A stretch of DNA of 64,000 nt, from assembly GCF_009856865.1 (NCBI RefSeq), contig NZ_WVUD01000002.1, forward strand, positions 124,001 through 188,000, written 5' to 3'. The notes beneath the pieces were generated by a model. The model made no database searches, was not told where the DNA came from, and worked only from the letters and a program-made list of their open reading frames with translations. Within the stretch, counting starts at the first letter, position 1; the number at the start of each line of letters is the position of its first letter. Positions 47,090 through 56,471 of the stretch are shown piece by piece. The stretch is from Solidesulfovibrio aerotolerans (GTDB lineage Bacteria > Desulfobacterota > Desulfovibrionia > Desulfovibrionales > Desulfovibrionaceae). A program made the translations under genes and the position numbers.

Positions 47090-47241
47090 TACGCCCCTCC
47101 TCTGCAGTGCCAGGAGTGTGGTGCGGCGGCGCAGCGCAAAGCGGCCTTTGCAGCGCGCCCACAGCCTGCCTGGGGCAACACGTCCGCAAACCCTGCCGTC
47201 ACAACGGCGTCGTCAGCGCGCCAGTTGTGCAACCGCGCGCC

Positions 47242-49218
47242 CTAGTCCTGCCCGCCCGCAGCGATGACGAGATTGCCCAACCCATCCACCCGCACCGACG
47301 CGCCCGGCGGCACAAAGGTCGTGGCCGAGGTCTCGGCGACCAGGGCCGGGCCGTCGAAATGATTGCCCGCCAACAGCTTGTCCCGCTCATACCACATGGC
47401 CGGCTGCTCCTGGCCGCGCCAGAGAAGCGGGCGCTGGCCCAATTTCGCTTCGGCCGGCACAGCGGCAACATAATGCTCGGCTTCCTCAAAAGCCGGCTTC
47501 TCGGTAATCACCCGCGCCCGGATGCGCAGCGTCACGATTTCGATGACATCCTTGGGATGCTTAAAGCCGAATACGGCCTCGTGGCGGTTGTGGAAAGCCA
47601 AAAACGGATCGGCCACGAACCGGATCGGCAACTCGTGGGACTGGCCCTTATAGCGCATGTCGAGCTGGCGTTCGAGAACCATCCTGGCCCCGGGGGCTTC
47701 CTCGGCCATGACCTGGCGCGCCCGGGTTTCCAGGGTGCCAAACAGTCCGGCCACCTCGATCAGATCGGTCTTGTCGGAAGCGGCCATGACCGTCTCGGAA
47801 AAATCGCGCACAACATCGGCCAAAAGCATCCCAAGGGCGGAAAAAAGCCCGGGATGGCGCGGCACGACGACCGTCTCGACGCCTAAAAGCCGGGCCAGGG
47901 AAACGGCATGCAGCCCCCCGGCTCCACCGTAGGAGAGCAAGGCAAATTCGGCCGGATCATGGCCCCGCTCGACGGAGATGACCCGGATGGCCCGCTCCAT
48001 GGCCGCCTCGGCCACGGCCACAACACCCTCGGCCGCCTCGGTGGCCGACAGCCCCGAAGCAGCACCCAGGGCGGTAAAAAGCTCGGGCAGACGCTCGGGA
48101 TAAAGCGCCATGGCCCCGCCCAGGAAATGATCCGGGGCCAGCCGCCCCAGGAACAGATTGGCGTCGGTGACGGTCAGCCCGTCGCCCCGGCCGTAGCAGG
48201 CCGGGCCGGGATTGGCCCCGGCGCTTTGCGGCCCGACCCGAAGCGCGCCGCCGGCATCCATGGCCGCCAGCGAACCGCCGCCGGCCCCGACGGTGTGGAT
48301 ATCGAGCATGGGCGTTTTGATCGGCATGCCGGCCAGCACCGTTTCCATGGCCATGGACAGGGCACCGTCCAGGAGCGACACGTCGGTGGAGGTGCCACCC
48401 ATGTCAAAAGTAATGAGCTTGTCGAATCCCGAGGCCTTGCCAACAGCCAGGGCGGCCACAACCCCGCCGGCCGGACCGGAAAGCACGGTGCGCACCGGTT
48501 CGCGCCGGGCCGTATCAGCGGAAATAAGCCCGCCGCTGGACTGCATGACGCACAGTTGTGCCCCGTCCGGCAGGCCTTGGGCCAGGGCACCGAGGTAGGC
48601 CCGCATGACCGGCGCAACATAGGCGTTGGCAACCGTGGTGGCGGCCCGCTCGAATTCCCGGAATTCGGCTAAAATATCGGAAGACAGCGAGACCGAAAGC
48701 CCGGCTTCGGCCAGGGCTTCGCCCACAAGCAGCTCATGCTCGGGGGCAAGAAAGGAAAAAAGCAGGCACACAGCCACGGAATCGGCCCCGGAGGCGGCCA
48801 CGCGGGCAGCCAGTTCCTGGGCGTCCTCGATGGAAAGTTCCTCCACCACGCGGCCCTCGGCACTGATGCGCCCGGGGACGCCGAAACGCAGGTGTTGCGC
48901 AACGAGACACGGTTCCTTGCGGCTGGCCAGATCGTAGAGATCGGGGCGATTTTGCCGGCCGATGGCGATGATGTCCTCAAAACCGGCGTTGGCCACAAAC
49001 GCGGTGACCGCTCCCCGGCGTTCGAGCAGGGCGTTGGTGGCGACGGTTGAGCCGTGCATGACCCGTGCGGGTGTCAGGGACAGCCGGGCCAGCCCTTCCA
49101 GGATGGCACGCGACGGATCATCCGGGGTCGAGGGCAGCTTGACCACGGCAAAGCCTTGCCCCGTCCGACAGATGATGTCGGTAAACGTGCCGCCGGTATC
49201 CACGCCGACAACGGCCAT
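47242..49218 (-). CDS. Hydantoinase/oxoprolinase family protein, subunit A
   Basis: The 658-aa product begins MAVVGVDTGGTFTDIICR, the ATP-binding phosphate-1 loop of the acetate-kinase/HSP70-like fold of HyuA/OplA. It also has MHGSTVATNALLERRGA, ITFDMGGTSTDVSLLDG and HTVGAGGGSLA. It phosphorylates or activates a cyclic amide or related substrate for subunit B. A single ATG at 49218 fits; the precise substrate is unknown. The B subunit is 1.6 kb downstream rather than adjacent. Confidence 0.93.
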   Translation of the reverse strand: MAVVGVDTGGTFTDIICRTGQGFAVVKLPSTPDDPSRAILEGLARLSLTPARVMHGSTVATNALLERRGAVTAFVANAGFEDIIAIGRQNRPDLYDLASRKEPCLVAQHLRFGVPGRISAEGRVVEELSIEDAQELAARVAASGADSVAVCLLFSFLAPEHELLVGEALAEAGLSVSLSSDILAEFREFERAATTVANAYVAPVMRAYLGALAQGLPDGAQLCVMQSSGGLISADTARREPVRTVLSGPAGGVVAALAVGKASGFDKLITFDMGGTSTDVSLLDGALSMAMETVLAGMPIKTPMLDIHTVGAGGGSLAAMDAGGALRVGPQSAGANPGPACYGRGDGLTVTDANLFLGRLAPDHFLGGAMALYPERLPELFTALGAASGLSATEAAEGVVAVAEAAMERAIRVISVERGHDPAEFALLSYGGAGGLHAVSLARLLGVETVVVPRHPGLFSALGMLLADVVRDFSETVMAASDKTDLIEVAGLFGTLETRARQVMAEEAPGARMVLERQLDMRYKGQSHELPIRFVADPFLAFHNRHEAVFGFKHPKDVIEIVTLRIRARVITEKPAFEEAEHYVAAVPAEAKLGQRPLLWRGQEQPAMWYERDKLLAGNHFDGPALVAETSATTFVPPGASVRVDGLGNLVIAAGGQD

Positions 49219-49414
49219 CTGGCCCCCTTCTCCCTTTCGCCAAGGGATGCGATACTGCAGTGGTTGAAAACACCTTCAAACCGGCCCGGACGCAGTCGCC
49301 GCAACAGGCGAGCCGCTTGAGACCGAAAGGTGCGCGGGAACCGTCAGCCCGAGGGCAGCCAACAATGGCACGCCTCGTTTGGGCACTATCGCGGGTTTCC
49401 ATTTTTTTTCAAGG

Positions 49415-49453
49415 GGCAACGCCGCCGGGCCAGTCGGCCCGGACGGCGTTGCC
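49415..49453. terminator. Stem-loop between icd and the hydantoinase operon
   Basis: GGCAACGCCG-CCGGGCC pairs with GGCCCGG-A-CGGCGTTGCC around AGTC, a nearly perfect 17-bp stem about 30 bp downstream of icd on the minus strand. No T-run follows on that strand (an A-run does), so termination is only probable. Confidence 0.6.
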
Positions 49454-49481
49454 ATCAAATCGTCACAGAGAATCGCCGGCC

Positions 49482-50633
49482 CTAGAGGTTTTTGGCCAAC
49501 AATTCGCCAAAGGCGGCGCAGCCGACCGTTGTTGCACCCGGGATCTGGTCGGCCAGATCCACGGTGACCTTCTTGTCACTGATGGTCTTGTCCATGGCGG
49601 CGTGGATGCAGGCGGCCGCCTCGTGCCAGCCGATGTGCTCCAGCAACATGGCGCCGCTTAAGACCAGGCTGCCGGGGTTGGCCATGTCCTTGCCGGCGAT
49701 ATTGGGAGCCGTACCGTGGGTCGGCTCGAAAAAGGCCAGCTTTTCGCTCATGTTGACGCCCGGAGCCAGTCCCAGCCCGCCGACCTGGGCGGCCAGGGCG
49801 TCGGAGATGTAGTCGCCGTTTAAGTTGGTGGTGGCGATGACGGAATAGTCCTGGGGCCGCATAAGCGCCACCTGGAACATGTTGTCGGCGATGCGGTCCT
49901 TGACCACGATGGACTTGGTCCCGCCGGCAGCGGCCTCCTGCTCGGTCATGCAGGCGTCGGCAAATTCCGTGGCCGCCACTTCATAGCCGAAGGCCCGGAA
50001 GGCACCTTCGGTGTATTTCATGATGTTGCCCTTGTGCACCAGGGTGACGCTGGGTTTTTTGTGGGCCACGGCATGCTGCAGCGCCTTTCGCACCAACCGC
50101 TTGCAGCCGGCCGGGGTGATGGGCTTGATGCCGATGCCGGCGGTCAGGTCCACCTTGGCGCCGAGTTCGTCGCGCAAAAAGGCGATGAGCCGCTCGGCCT
50201 CCGGGGTGCCCGAGGCGTATTCGATGCCGGCGTAGACGTCTTCGGTATTTTCCCGAAAAATGATCATGTCCACGAGGTCCGGGCGCTTGACCGGCGACTC
50301 GATGCCCTTGAAATAGCGGATGGGACGGATGCAGGCGTAGAGGTCGAGCACCTGGCGCAGGGTGACGTTTAGGCTGCGAAATCCGCCGCCGACCGGGGTG
50401 CCCAGCGGTCCCTTGAAAGCGAGTTCGGCCGTGGCCAGGGTATCGACGGTGATCTGGGGCAGATACTCGCCGACTTCCTTAAAGGCCTTTTCGCCGGCCA
50501 GCAGTTCCTTCCACACCAGCTTGCGGCCATCGCCATAAGCCTTGGACACGGCCGCGTCGAGAACCGGCCGCCCGGCCGCCCAGACATCCGGGCCGATGCC
50601 GTCGCCTTCAATCCAAAATACCGTCTTTTCCAT
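49482..50633 (-). CDS. icd: Isocitrate dehydrogenase (probably NADP-dependent)
   Basis: The 383-aa product has WIEGDGIGPDVW, the substrate-binding stretch GGGFRSLNVTLRQVLDLYACIRP, FRENTEDVYAGIEY, KGNIMKYTEGAF and the nucleotide-binding EPTHGTAPNIAGKD. It oxidises isocitrate to 2-oxoglutarate. Sequence resembles bacterial type I NADP enzymes but is shorter than E. coli Icd (416 aa). It seems monocistronic. Confidence 0.92.
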   Translation of the reverse strand: MEKTVFWIEGDGIGPDVWAAGRPVLDAAVSKAYGDGRKLVWKELLAGEKAFKEVGEYLPQITVDTLATAELAFKGPLGTPVGGGFRSLNVTLRQVLDLYACIRPIRYFKGIESPVKRPDLVDMIIFRENTEDVYAGIEYASGTPEAERLIAFLRDELGAKVDLTAGIGIKPITPAGCKRLVRKALQHAVAHKKPSVTLVHKGNIMKYTEGAFRAFGYEVAATEFADACMTEQEAAAGGTKSIVVKDRIADNMFQVALMRPQDYSVIATTNLNGDYISDALAAQVGGLGLAPGVNMSEKLAFFEPTHGTAPNIAGKDMANPGSLVLSGAMLLEHIGWHEAAACIHAAMDKTISDKKVTVDLADQIPGATTVGCAAFGELLAKNL

Positions 50634-50690
50634 GCGCCTGTACTCCTGTGGGAAATTTTGAACAAGTTGATACGGTAAGAAGGGAGCCGG

Positions 50691-51113
50691 TCATTTGTCA
50701 ACCAGGCCTTTGGGCGCGCCCCCGGCCGGGGCGTCGAGAAAGGCGGCGGCAAACTCCCGGGCCACGCGTTTCTGGCGGGTTTCGGGCAGCGTCCAGTACT
50801 CGGCGTCGGCCCCGCACAGGATGAGCACCTGGGCCAGGGCGATCTCCCGGTCCTGGCGGGTGAGTCCCGCCCAGTCCGGCCGGGCCATGCGCCGGGCCGC
50901 TTCGCCCCGGCAGGCTTCGACGTAGCGCCGGGGTATGGGCATCTGCGCCCCGGCCCGGACCTCCGGGCCGCCTCCCTGCGGAGAGGCGGCCCGAAAGCCG
51001 GGCCAAAGATGCTCAAACACAGGAAACGAAGCCCGAGGGGTTATCTGGCCGAGGACGAAAAGCAGTCCGGCAAAGGCCACAAACGCGAGCGGGACCAGCG
51101 GCTTGCGATCCAT
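50691..51113 (-). CDS. Hypothetical membrane-anchored protein (140 aa)
   Basis: The ATG at 51113 follows GGAG. One N-terminal transmembrane helix (PLVPLAFVAFAGLLFVLGQI, residues 5-24) precedes a soluble domain rich in Arg and Ala (YVEACRGEAARRMARPDWAG...). No family was recognised. A longer ORF upstream adds low-complexity Ala/Gly/Pro sequence and was not used. It sits downstream of the M23-like gene in the same direction. Confidence 0.6.
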   Translation of the reverse strand: MDRKPLVPLAFVAFAGLLFVLGQITPRASFPVFEHLWPGFRAASPQGGGPEVRAGAQMPIPRRYVEACRGEAARRMARPDWAGLTRQDREIALAQVLILCGADAEYWTLPETRQKRVAREFAAAFLDAPAGGAPKGLVDK

Positions 51114-51254
51114 GGACGGCTCCCGCCGCAAGGACTTGGGGAGGGCGGCCGGCGCTTTGTGCGCCAGCGACTCCCCCCCAACGCCTCCCGGCAACCGCGT
51201 CGCGCCGGGCACGTTCCCGGGCGCCAAGCGCGGGTTTGGGAGACCTGCCGCCCG

Positions 51255-52631
51255 TTACTGCTGCGGGGTCTCGGCGGCGTAGCGCCGCAGTTTGGTGGTC
51301 ACGTTGTCCTCGATCCAGTGGGCGTCCCACCACTCGATGGGAATAACCGGCTGGCCGGAAAGATACATGCCGAAAAGCACCTGCTCGCCAGGGGTCAGGC
51401 CGGTGGTGCCGGTGGTGCCCACCAGATCGCTTTTTTTAACGGCATCGCCAACCGCCACGGCCACCGACCCCAGATTGCCATAGACCGAGAGCAGCCCCAG
51501 GCCGTGGTCGATGACGACGGTATTGCCGTAAACGCCAAGCGGCCCGGCGAAAACGACGTTACCGGCATTGGCGGCCGGCACCTGCGCCCCGGGCACCGAG
51601 GCCAGACCGATGCCGTCGCTGTGCTCCCGCCCGATCTCCTGCCCTTTGTAAAGATACACCCGGTCCGCCCCGAACGACCCCCGCACCACCGACCGGGGCA
51701 GGTAGACGAACCCGCCGTCCCACAAGGGCTGCGCCCCCGACTTGGCGCTTAAGGAGCCAAGCAGTTCAGTATTTTGCCGGCGCAGTTCGGTATTTAACTT
51801 TTTAAACCGCTCAACCGGATCGCGCTCCTGGGGATAGAGGGCGGCAAAGGCCGGCAGCCGGGCGGCCAAAAAATCATCGGTGATCTCCACCCGCTCTTCG
51901 CGAAACTTCCTTTTAATGGCCATATTGACGAAAAATCCGAGTTTTTCGTTGCCGGCGGCGTCTTCGACAAAGAGCCTGGGCTTGTAAGAATCAGGGTCAA
52001 GATCGCTTGGGAAGGGAAAGAGGCAGGCATATTGGCCGCTTTTTTGCTTATAGCCCGGGTAGAGCTTATCGCCCACCATCACCCCGCTGCGGGACACGTC
52101 CTTATTGACCTCGTAGACGACCAGCCCGGCTCCGCCCTGGCGCATGTAGTGGGCCGGGGTGAGGGATTTGACGGTGGGGGGCACGGCGTCCAGGACCATG
52201 CGCTTGTTGATGCGGGCGGCGTTGCCGGCCCCGAGGTTGGCATAGGAGCCGTCGTAGGCCACGGCCTGCAATTCAAAGGCTCCGCCGCGCAGTTCCGAGG
52301 CTTCCAGGGAAAAACGCTCGGAGATGTGGTCGCGGGGCGTGTCATAGATTTTACGCAGCACATCCATCCGGCGCTGCCCCTGGGCCACGGTGACGGTGAC
52401 GGAGCGGATGCCGGATTGTTCATCGGACGCAGTCAGCACAAACTGCCGTTTGAGCGAAGCCGCTTCAGCCTCGGGAGACAACGCCACGTGCGGCTTCTCG
52501 GCGTCCTTGAGAAAGAGAAAATAGCCGGCAAAGCCGGCCACGACCAACGGGGATGCAAGCAGCCCCAGGGCGAGGAGCCAGAACAGCGGCCCCGTCGTCC
52601 CGTGTTTCTTGAAAGGCTTTACGATACGCAT
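51255..52631 (-). CDS. Degenerate M23/LytM-domain protein, catalytic residues missing
   Basis: The 458-aa protein is a full-length paralogue of the peptidase at 25097-26395: N-terminal signal anchor (residues 14-40), similar beta-rich middle (KRKFREERVEITDDFL versus PRKFRDDKLNISDAFL) and a C-terminal LytM fold. Zinc and catalytic residues are replaced: HMGVD reads HSDGIG (Asp lost; H337 retained or shifted), YSHL reads YGNL, and HLH reads QVL. Such dLytM proteins (EnvC, NlpD) activate amidases rather than cut peptidoglycan. Start taken at ATG 52631, before MRIVKPFKKH; a longer ORF upstream lacks support. Confidence 0.85.
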   Translation of the reverse strand: MRIVKPFKKHGTTGPLFWLLALGLLASPLVVAGFAGYFLFLKDAEKPHVALSPEAEAASLKRQFVLTASDEQSGIRSVTVTVAQGQRRMDVLRKIYDTPRDHISERFSLEASELRGGAFELQAVAYDGSYANLGAGNAARINKRMVLDAVPPTVKSLTPAHYMRQGGAGLVVYEVNKDVSRSGVMVGDKLYPGYKQKSGQYACLFPFPSDLDPDSYKPRLFVEDAAGNEKLGFFVNMAIKRKFREERVEITDDFLAARLPAFAALYPQERDPVERFKKLNTELRRQNTELLGSLSAKSGAQPLWDGGFVYLPRSVVRGSFGADRVYLYKGQEIGREHSDGIGLASVPGAQVPAANAGNVVFAGPLGVYGNTVVIDHGLGLLSVYGNLGSVAVAVGDAVKKSDLVGTTGTTGLTPGEQVLFGMYLSGQPVIPIEWWDAHWIEDNVTTKLRRYAAETPQQ

Positions 52632-52732
52632 GCCAAACGTGTCCCCTGTCGACCGGATGGCGACACTATAGTTGAGCCACCCGTTCCGGGCAAGCCGCAT
52701 AAGCCGGCGCGGGACGCAAACGGAGGTTTTCC

Positions 52733-53278
52733 ATGATGCCCAGTGACGAAACAATGCCCCCGGCAAGCCTGCCGGCGACTGCGGGCCGGCGACGGTCCTT
52801 GGCCGGGCCGGCGGCCGTGGCCTCCCTGGCCGTCAGCGCCCTGTGTCTGGGCACGGCCACGGACTGGCTGGCCGAACGCGCCGATGATCTGCGCCAGCAG
52901 ACCATCCGCATGACCCAGGACGCTCTCCTGCGCGCGTCCGAGGAACGACGCTCCGCCGCACTGTTCGTCCTGCAACCCGATGCCCGAAGCCGCCTCAATT
53001 TAACGGCCACGGCCTATTGCGCCACGTGTCTGGACGACGGTGACGGCCCCCAGCCTTCGGCCCTGGGCGCGCCGGTGCAGGCCGGGCGCACGGTGGCCGT
53101 TTCCCGGGATCTGCGTCATTTGCTTGGCCGCAAAATCGCCATCGAGGGCTTCGGCGTGCGGGTGGTGGAGGATCTGATGCACCCGCGTTTTGCCAAACGC
53201 CTGGATCTCTGCCTGCCGGATAAGCGCCAAGCCCTGGCCTTTGGCGTCCAAAACCTCACCGTGGTGGTCCTCGACTGA
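52733..53278 (+). CDS. 3D-domain-containing protein (RlpA/MltA-like)
   Basis: The 181-aa product has an N-terminal hydrophobic segment (about residues 23-43) and a C-terminal 3D domain: LTATAYCATCLDD, GAPVQAGRTVAVSRDL, IAIEGFGVRVVEDLMH, KRLDLCLPDKRQALAFGVQNLTVVVL. The three conserved aspartates are in RDL, VED and LDLC. The domain occurs in lytic transglycosylases (MltA, YuiC) and cell-wall-associated proteins. It is divergent from the M23-like gene. The first of two close ATGs was used; start uncertain by a few codons. Confidence 0.75.
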   Translation: MMPSDETMPPASLPATAGRRRSLAGPAAVASLAVSALCLGTATDWLAERADDLRQQTIRMTQDALLRASEERRSAALFVLQPDARSRLNLTATAYCATCLDDGDGPQPSALGAPVQAGRTVAVSRDLRHLLGRKIAIEGFGVRVVEDLMHPRFAKRLDLCLPDKRQALAFGVQNLTVVVLD

Positions 53279-53288
53279 GGCCGTCGCC

Positions 53289-54821
53289 TCAGTAGGCCCC
53301 GCGCATGCTCAGTACCACCGGGATGGTGCGCAGCATAATCCGTATGTCCATGGCCACCGACCAGGTGTCGACGTATTCGATATCCAGCTCCATCATGCGC
53401 TCAAAGGGCGTGTTGTTGCGGCCGTTTATCTGCCACAGGCAGGTGATGCCCGGTTTGACCCCAAAACGCCGCCGGGGCCAATCCTTTTCAATGCGCTCCA
53501 CATCCCGCAACGGCAGCGGACGCGGCCCGACCAGACTCATGTCGCCGCAAAGCACATTGAAGAGCTGGGGCAGCTCATCGATGCTGGTGCGCCGCAGCCA
53601 CCGGCCAAGGGGTGTTATGCGGGGATCGTTTTTGATTTTAAAGATCGCCCCGTCCATCTCGTTTTGCGCTTCAAGCGCTTCCTGCATGGCAGCGGCGTTT
53701 TGCACCATGGTGCGAAACTTGTAGAATTTGAAGATCCGCTTGCCAAGGCCCACACGCTCCTGGGCAAAAAGGGCCGGCCCCGGCGAGGTCAGGCGAATAA
53801 GCGCCCAGGTTGCCGCCAGCAGCGGTGACAACAAAACAAGCGCGGTCAGGGACACGGTGACATCGAGAAACCGCTTGACGATGCGTTCGCGCTCGTCGGC
53901 CAGGGTGTTGGAGATGGTCACCGCCACCTCGCCGCCATGGCCGCCGGGCCGGCGATGCGGGTTGGTCAGATCAAAAAGCCGGGTCACCACGGTCACCGAC
54001 ACCCCCTGCTCCTCGCAGGTCGAAACCAACGCCGTGGCCCTGGTGCACAGTTGTTCCAGCGACAGGCAGACCACCACCTCGTCCACCACATGGCCCCGCA
54101 GATAGTCGCTGAGACTGTCCAGACGGGCCACCAGCCGGAAGGTCTCGGGCTGCGGCCCGGACACCGGCGTCTCCCAGGCGTCGGCCACAAAGCCCATGAA
54201 CCGCCGGCCGTGTTCCGGGTGGGCCAGCATGTCCCGGGCGATTTCCTGCGCCCGCGTCCCGGTGCCGACGACCAGGGTGCGCCGGCGCAACAGTCCCTGG
54301 GCCTCGCCCAGAAATAACAGCCGCCGGGTGACCAGACGCACGGCCACGCCGCCGGCAGCAGCCAAAAACCAGTAGGCAGCCAGGAAGGACGGCGTGGCCA
54401 GCGGCGGCCGCAGGACAGCGGCGGCGACCAGCAGGGCCATGACCACACCGGTAACGGCCTTGATGGTGGCTTTGAGGGTCTCGCGGCGACTGTACAAGGC
54501 GGTTTCGGTGTACAGGCCAAACAGTGGGAAAACACTGATCGTGGCCAGGAAAACGCCCAAAAACAAAGCCAGACTGCCGGCGTCGAGATGCAGATGGGCG
54601 GCAGAGGCCGTTTCCGGGGTCAGGGCCGTGGACACTGCAGCGGCCAGGACCAGCGAAACCGCGGCCCAAGCCAGGTCAAGGGCGCGAAGCCAGGTGATGG
54701 CTCCCTGTCTGGATGCAAATAGCAAAGCGTCCCCCGGTGCGGTTGCGGCCCATGGCCTTTGCAGGCGGGCCTGTTGCTGCGCATCGTCATCGGGCCTTTC
54801 GCACGATCTGAAAAAGCGCAT
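53289..54821 (-). CDS. Polyprenyl-phosphate sugar-1-phosphate transferase (WbaP/WcaJ family)
   Basis: The 510-aa inner-membrane enzyme has four to five N-terminal helices, a CoA-binding-like middle domain (RTLVVGTGTRAQEIARDML) and the catalytic Bac_transf domain: SPGPALFAQERVGLGKRIFKFYKFRTM, RRTSIDELPQLFNVLCGDMSLVGPRP and GITCLWQINGRNN. It transfers a hexose-1-phosphate to undecaprenyl phosphate to start exopolysaccharide or O-antigen synthesis. No other polysaccharide gene adjoins it. Start at ATG 54821 is a best guess; no good ribosome-binding site was seen. Confidence 0.9.
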   Translation of the reverse strand: MRFFRSCERPDDDAQQQARLQRPWAATAPGDALLFASRQGAITWLRALDLAWAAVSLVLAAAVSTALTPETASAAHLHLDAGSLALFLGVFLATISVFPLFGLYTETALYSRRETLKATIKAVTGVVMALLVAAAVLRPPLATPSFLAAYWFLAAAGGVAVRLVTRRLLFLGEAQGLLRRRTLVVGTGTRAQEIARDMLAHPEHGRRFMGFVADAWETPVSGPQPETFRLVARLDSLSDYLRGHVVDEVVVCLSLEQLCTRATALVSTCEEQGVSVTVVTRLFDLTNPHRRPGGHGGEVAVTISNTLADERERIVKRFLDVTVSLTALVLLSPLLAATWALIRLTSPGPALFAQERVGLGKRIFKFYKFRTMVQNAAAMQEALEAQNEMDGAIFKIKNDPRITPLGRWLRRTSIDELPQLFNVLCGDMSLVGPRPLPLRDVERIEKDWPRRRFGVKPGITCLWQINGRNNTPFERMMELDIEYVDTWSVAMDIRIMLRTIPVVLSMRGAY

Positions 54822-54887
54822 ACTAACAACATACCCCAACCGCTGCCAGGAATGCAACCTCCGGACCAGTTTGACGCGTTTCGCCGT

Positions 54888-56246
54888 CTACGGCACCAAC
54901 AGCACTTTGATGTCGCAGACATTGGTGTTGGTGGGACCGGTCTTGAGCAACTGCCCCACCGCTTCAAAATAATGGTAGGCGTCGTTGGCCCCCAAAAAGG
55001 CCCGCACGTCCAGGCCAAGGGCCGCGCCCCGGCGCAGAATCGGCAGGCTGGCAAAGGCCCCGGTGGCGTCGGTGGGACCGTCGGAACCGTCGGTGGAGGC
55101 GGCCAGAAAGACGGCCTCCTCGGCGTTTCTGGCCTCGCCGGCCAGACCGGCCAGAAAGGCCAGGGCCATTTCCTGATTGCGCCCCCCTTTGCCCGGACCG
55201 CGCAGGGTCACGGTGGTCTCGCCGCCGGCGATGACACAGGCCGGACGCGGCAGGGGCACGGCGTATTCGGCGATGTCCTTGGCCATGCCGAGAAAAAGGC
55301 TGGCCATCTCCCGGGCTTCGCCGGTTAAGTGCGAAGTCAGGATCAGGGTGGCGTAGCCCAGGCTGGCCGCCTTGTCCCGGGCAGCGAGCAACGCTTGGAA
55401 ATTGGTGCCAATGAGCATCGTGCGCGTGTGGGCAAAGACCGGATCGCCGGCCTTGGGCGTTTCCGGCACCCGGCCGGCAGCCACGTCCATAAGGACGGCC
55501 AGGGCTTCGGGGGCGATGGTGTCGCGCACGCCGTAGCGGTCAAGTACAGCCAGGGCGTCGGCGGCGCAGGTGGAATCCGGGACTGTCGGGCCGCTGGCGA
55601 TGACGTCCAGGTCGTCGCCCACCACGTCGGAGAGCAATAGCCCCAGACAATCGGCCGGGGCGATGGCCGCAGCCAGCCGGCCGCCCTTGACCGCCGAGAG
55701 CTTTTTGCGCACGCAATTGATTTCGTGGATGGTGGCCCCGCAGGCTAAAAGCGCCCGGGTGGTGGCCTGCTTGTCGGCCAGGGTCAGATGCCGTCCGGGA
55801 GCTTCGAGAGGCGCGGCCAGGATGGCCGACCCGCCGCCGGACACCAGGACGATGACCAGATCGCCCTGCCGGGCTTCCCGCGCCAGGGCCAGGACTTCCT
55901 GGGCCGCCGCCACGCCGCGCGCATCCGGCACGGGGTGGGCCGCCTGCAGGAGCCGGATGCGGGACAGCGTTTCCAGATAGCCTTCCTTGACCGCCACCAC
56001 GCCGCCGGTGATGCGCTCCCCGAGCACGCGCTCCAGCCCAAGGGCCATGCGGGCCGAGGCCTTGCCCATGCCAAGGACGAAAATGCGCTGGTAGCGCGAC
56101 AGATCGTAGACGTGGCACTCGGTTTCCGTGGAAACGCGCAGGCTGTCGCCGGTCAGTGTCAGCACGCGCTCCATCATGGCCAGGGGATCGACGCGTGTCA
56201 GGCCCGCCCGGAAAATGGTTTCGGCATCGCGCAAGGTTTCGGGCAT
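54888..56246 (-). CDS. Glycerate 2-kinase (MOFRL family, TtuD/GckA-like)
   Basis: The 452-aa product has VLGMGKASARMALGLE, VLVSGGGSAIL, LLLSDVVGDDLDVIASGPTV, GGETTVTLRGPGKGGRNQEM and the MOFRL end STDGSDGPTDATGAF. Family members phosphorylate D-glycerate (or hydroxypyruvate-related acids) with ATP. ATG at 56246 follows GGAGG; upstream in-frame sequence is antisense nudC. It is oriented away from nudC. Confidence 0.9.
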   Translation of the reverse strand: MPETLRDAETIFRAGLTRVDPLAMMERVLTLTGDSLRVSTETECHVYDLSRYQRIFVLGMGKASARMALGLERVLGERITGGVVAVKEGYLETLSRIRLLQAAHPVPDARGVAAAQEVLALAREARQGDLVIVLVSGGGSAILAAPLEAPGRHLTLADKQATTRALLACGATIHEINCVRKKLSAVKGGRLAAAIAPADCLGLLLSDVVGDDLDVIASGPTVPDSTCAADALAVLDRYGVRDTIAPEALAVLMDVAAGRVPETPKAGDPVFAHTRTMLIGTNFQALLAARDKAASLGYATLILTSHLTGEAREMASLFLGMAKDIAEYAVPLPRPACVIAGGETTVTLRGPGKGGRNQEMALAFLAGLAGEARNAEEAVFLAASTDGSDGPTDATGAFASLPILRRGAALGLDVRAFLGANDAYHYFEAVGQLLKTGPTNTNVCDIKVLLVP

Positions 56247-56471
56247 TTGATCCTCCGTGGCGGGGCCATCCCCGGTTGTTGCTTTCTGGGGACTGCCAGG
56301 GGGGCTGCGCCACGTCAAGGCGGGGCCGGCCCGGTTGGGCGGCACCGGACGGCCGCGGGTGCCAAGGCCGCGTCCGGGATAGCCAAAAGGCTTTTGCCGG
56401 CGTACCCTGGCTTCGGGCGGCCTGGCAGCCCGAGAACAGCGCCGGCGGGCGTTTACGAGGCAGTTTCCGTC

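Noticed and set aside
49415-49453. Textbook Rho-independent terminator after icd
   Set aside because: The stem is strong, but the adjacent homopolymer is an A-run rather than a T-run on the icd strand, so it is listed only as a probable stem-loop.
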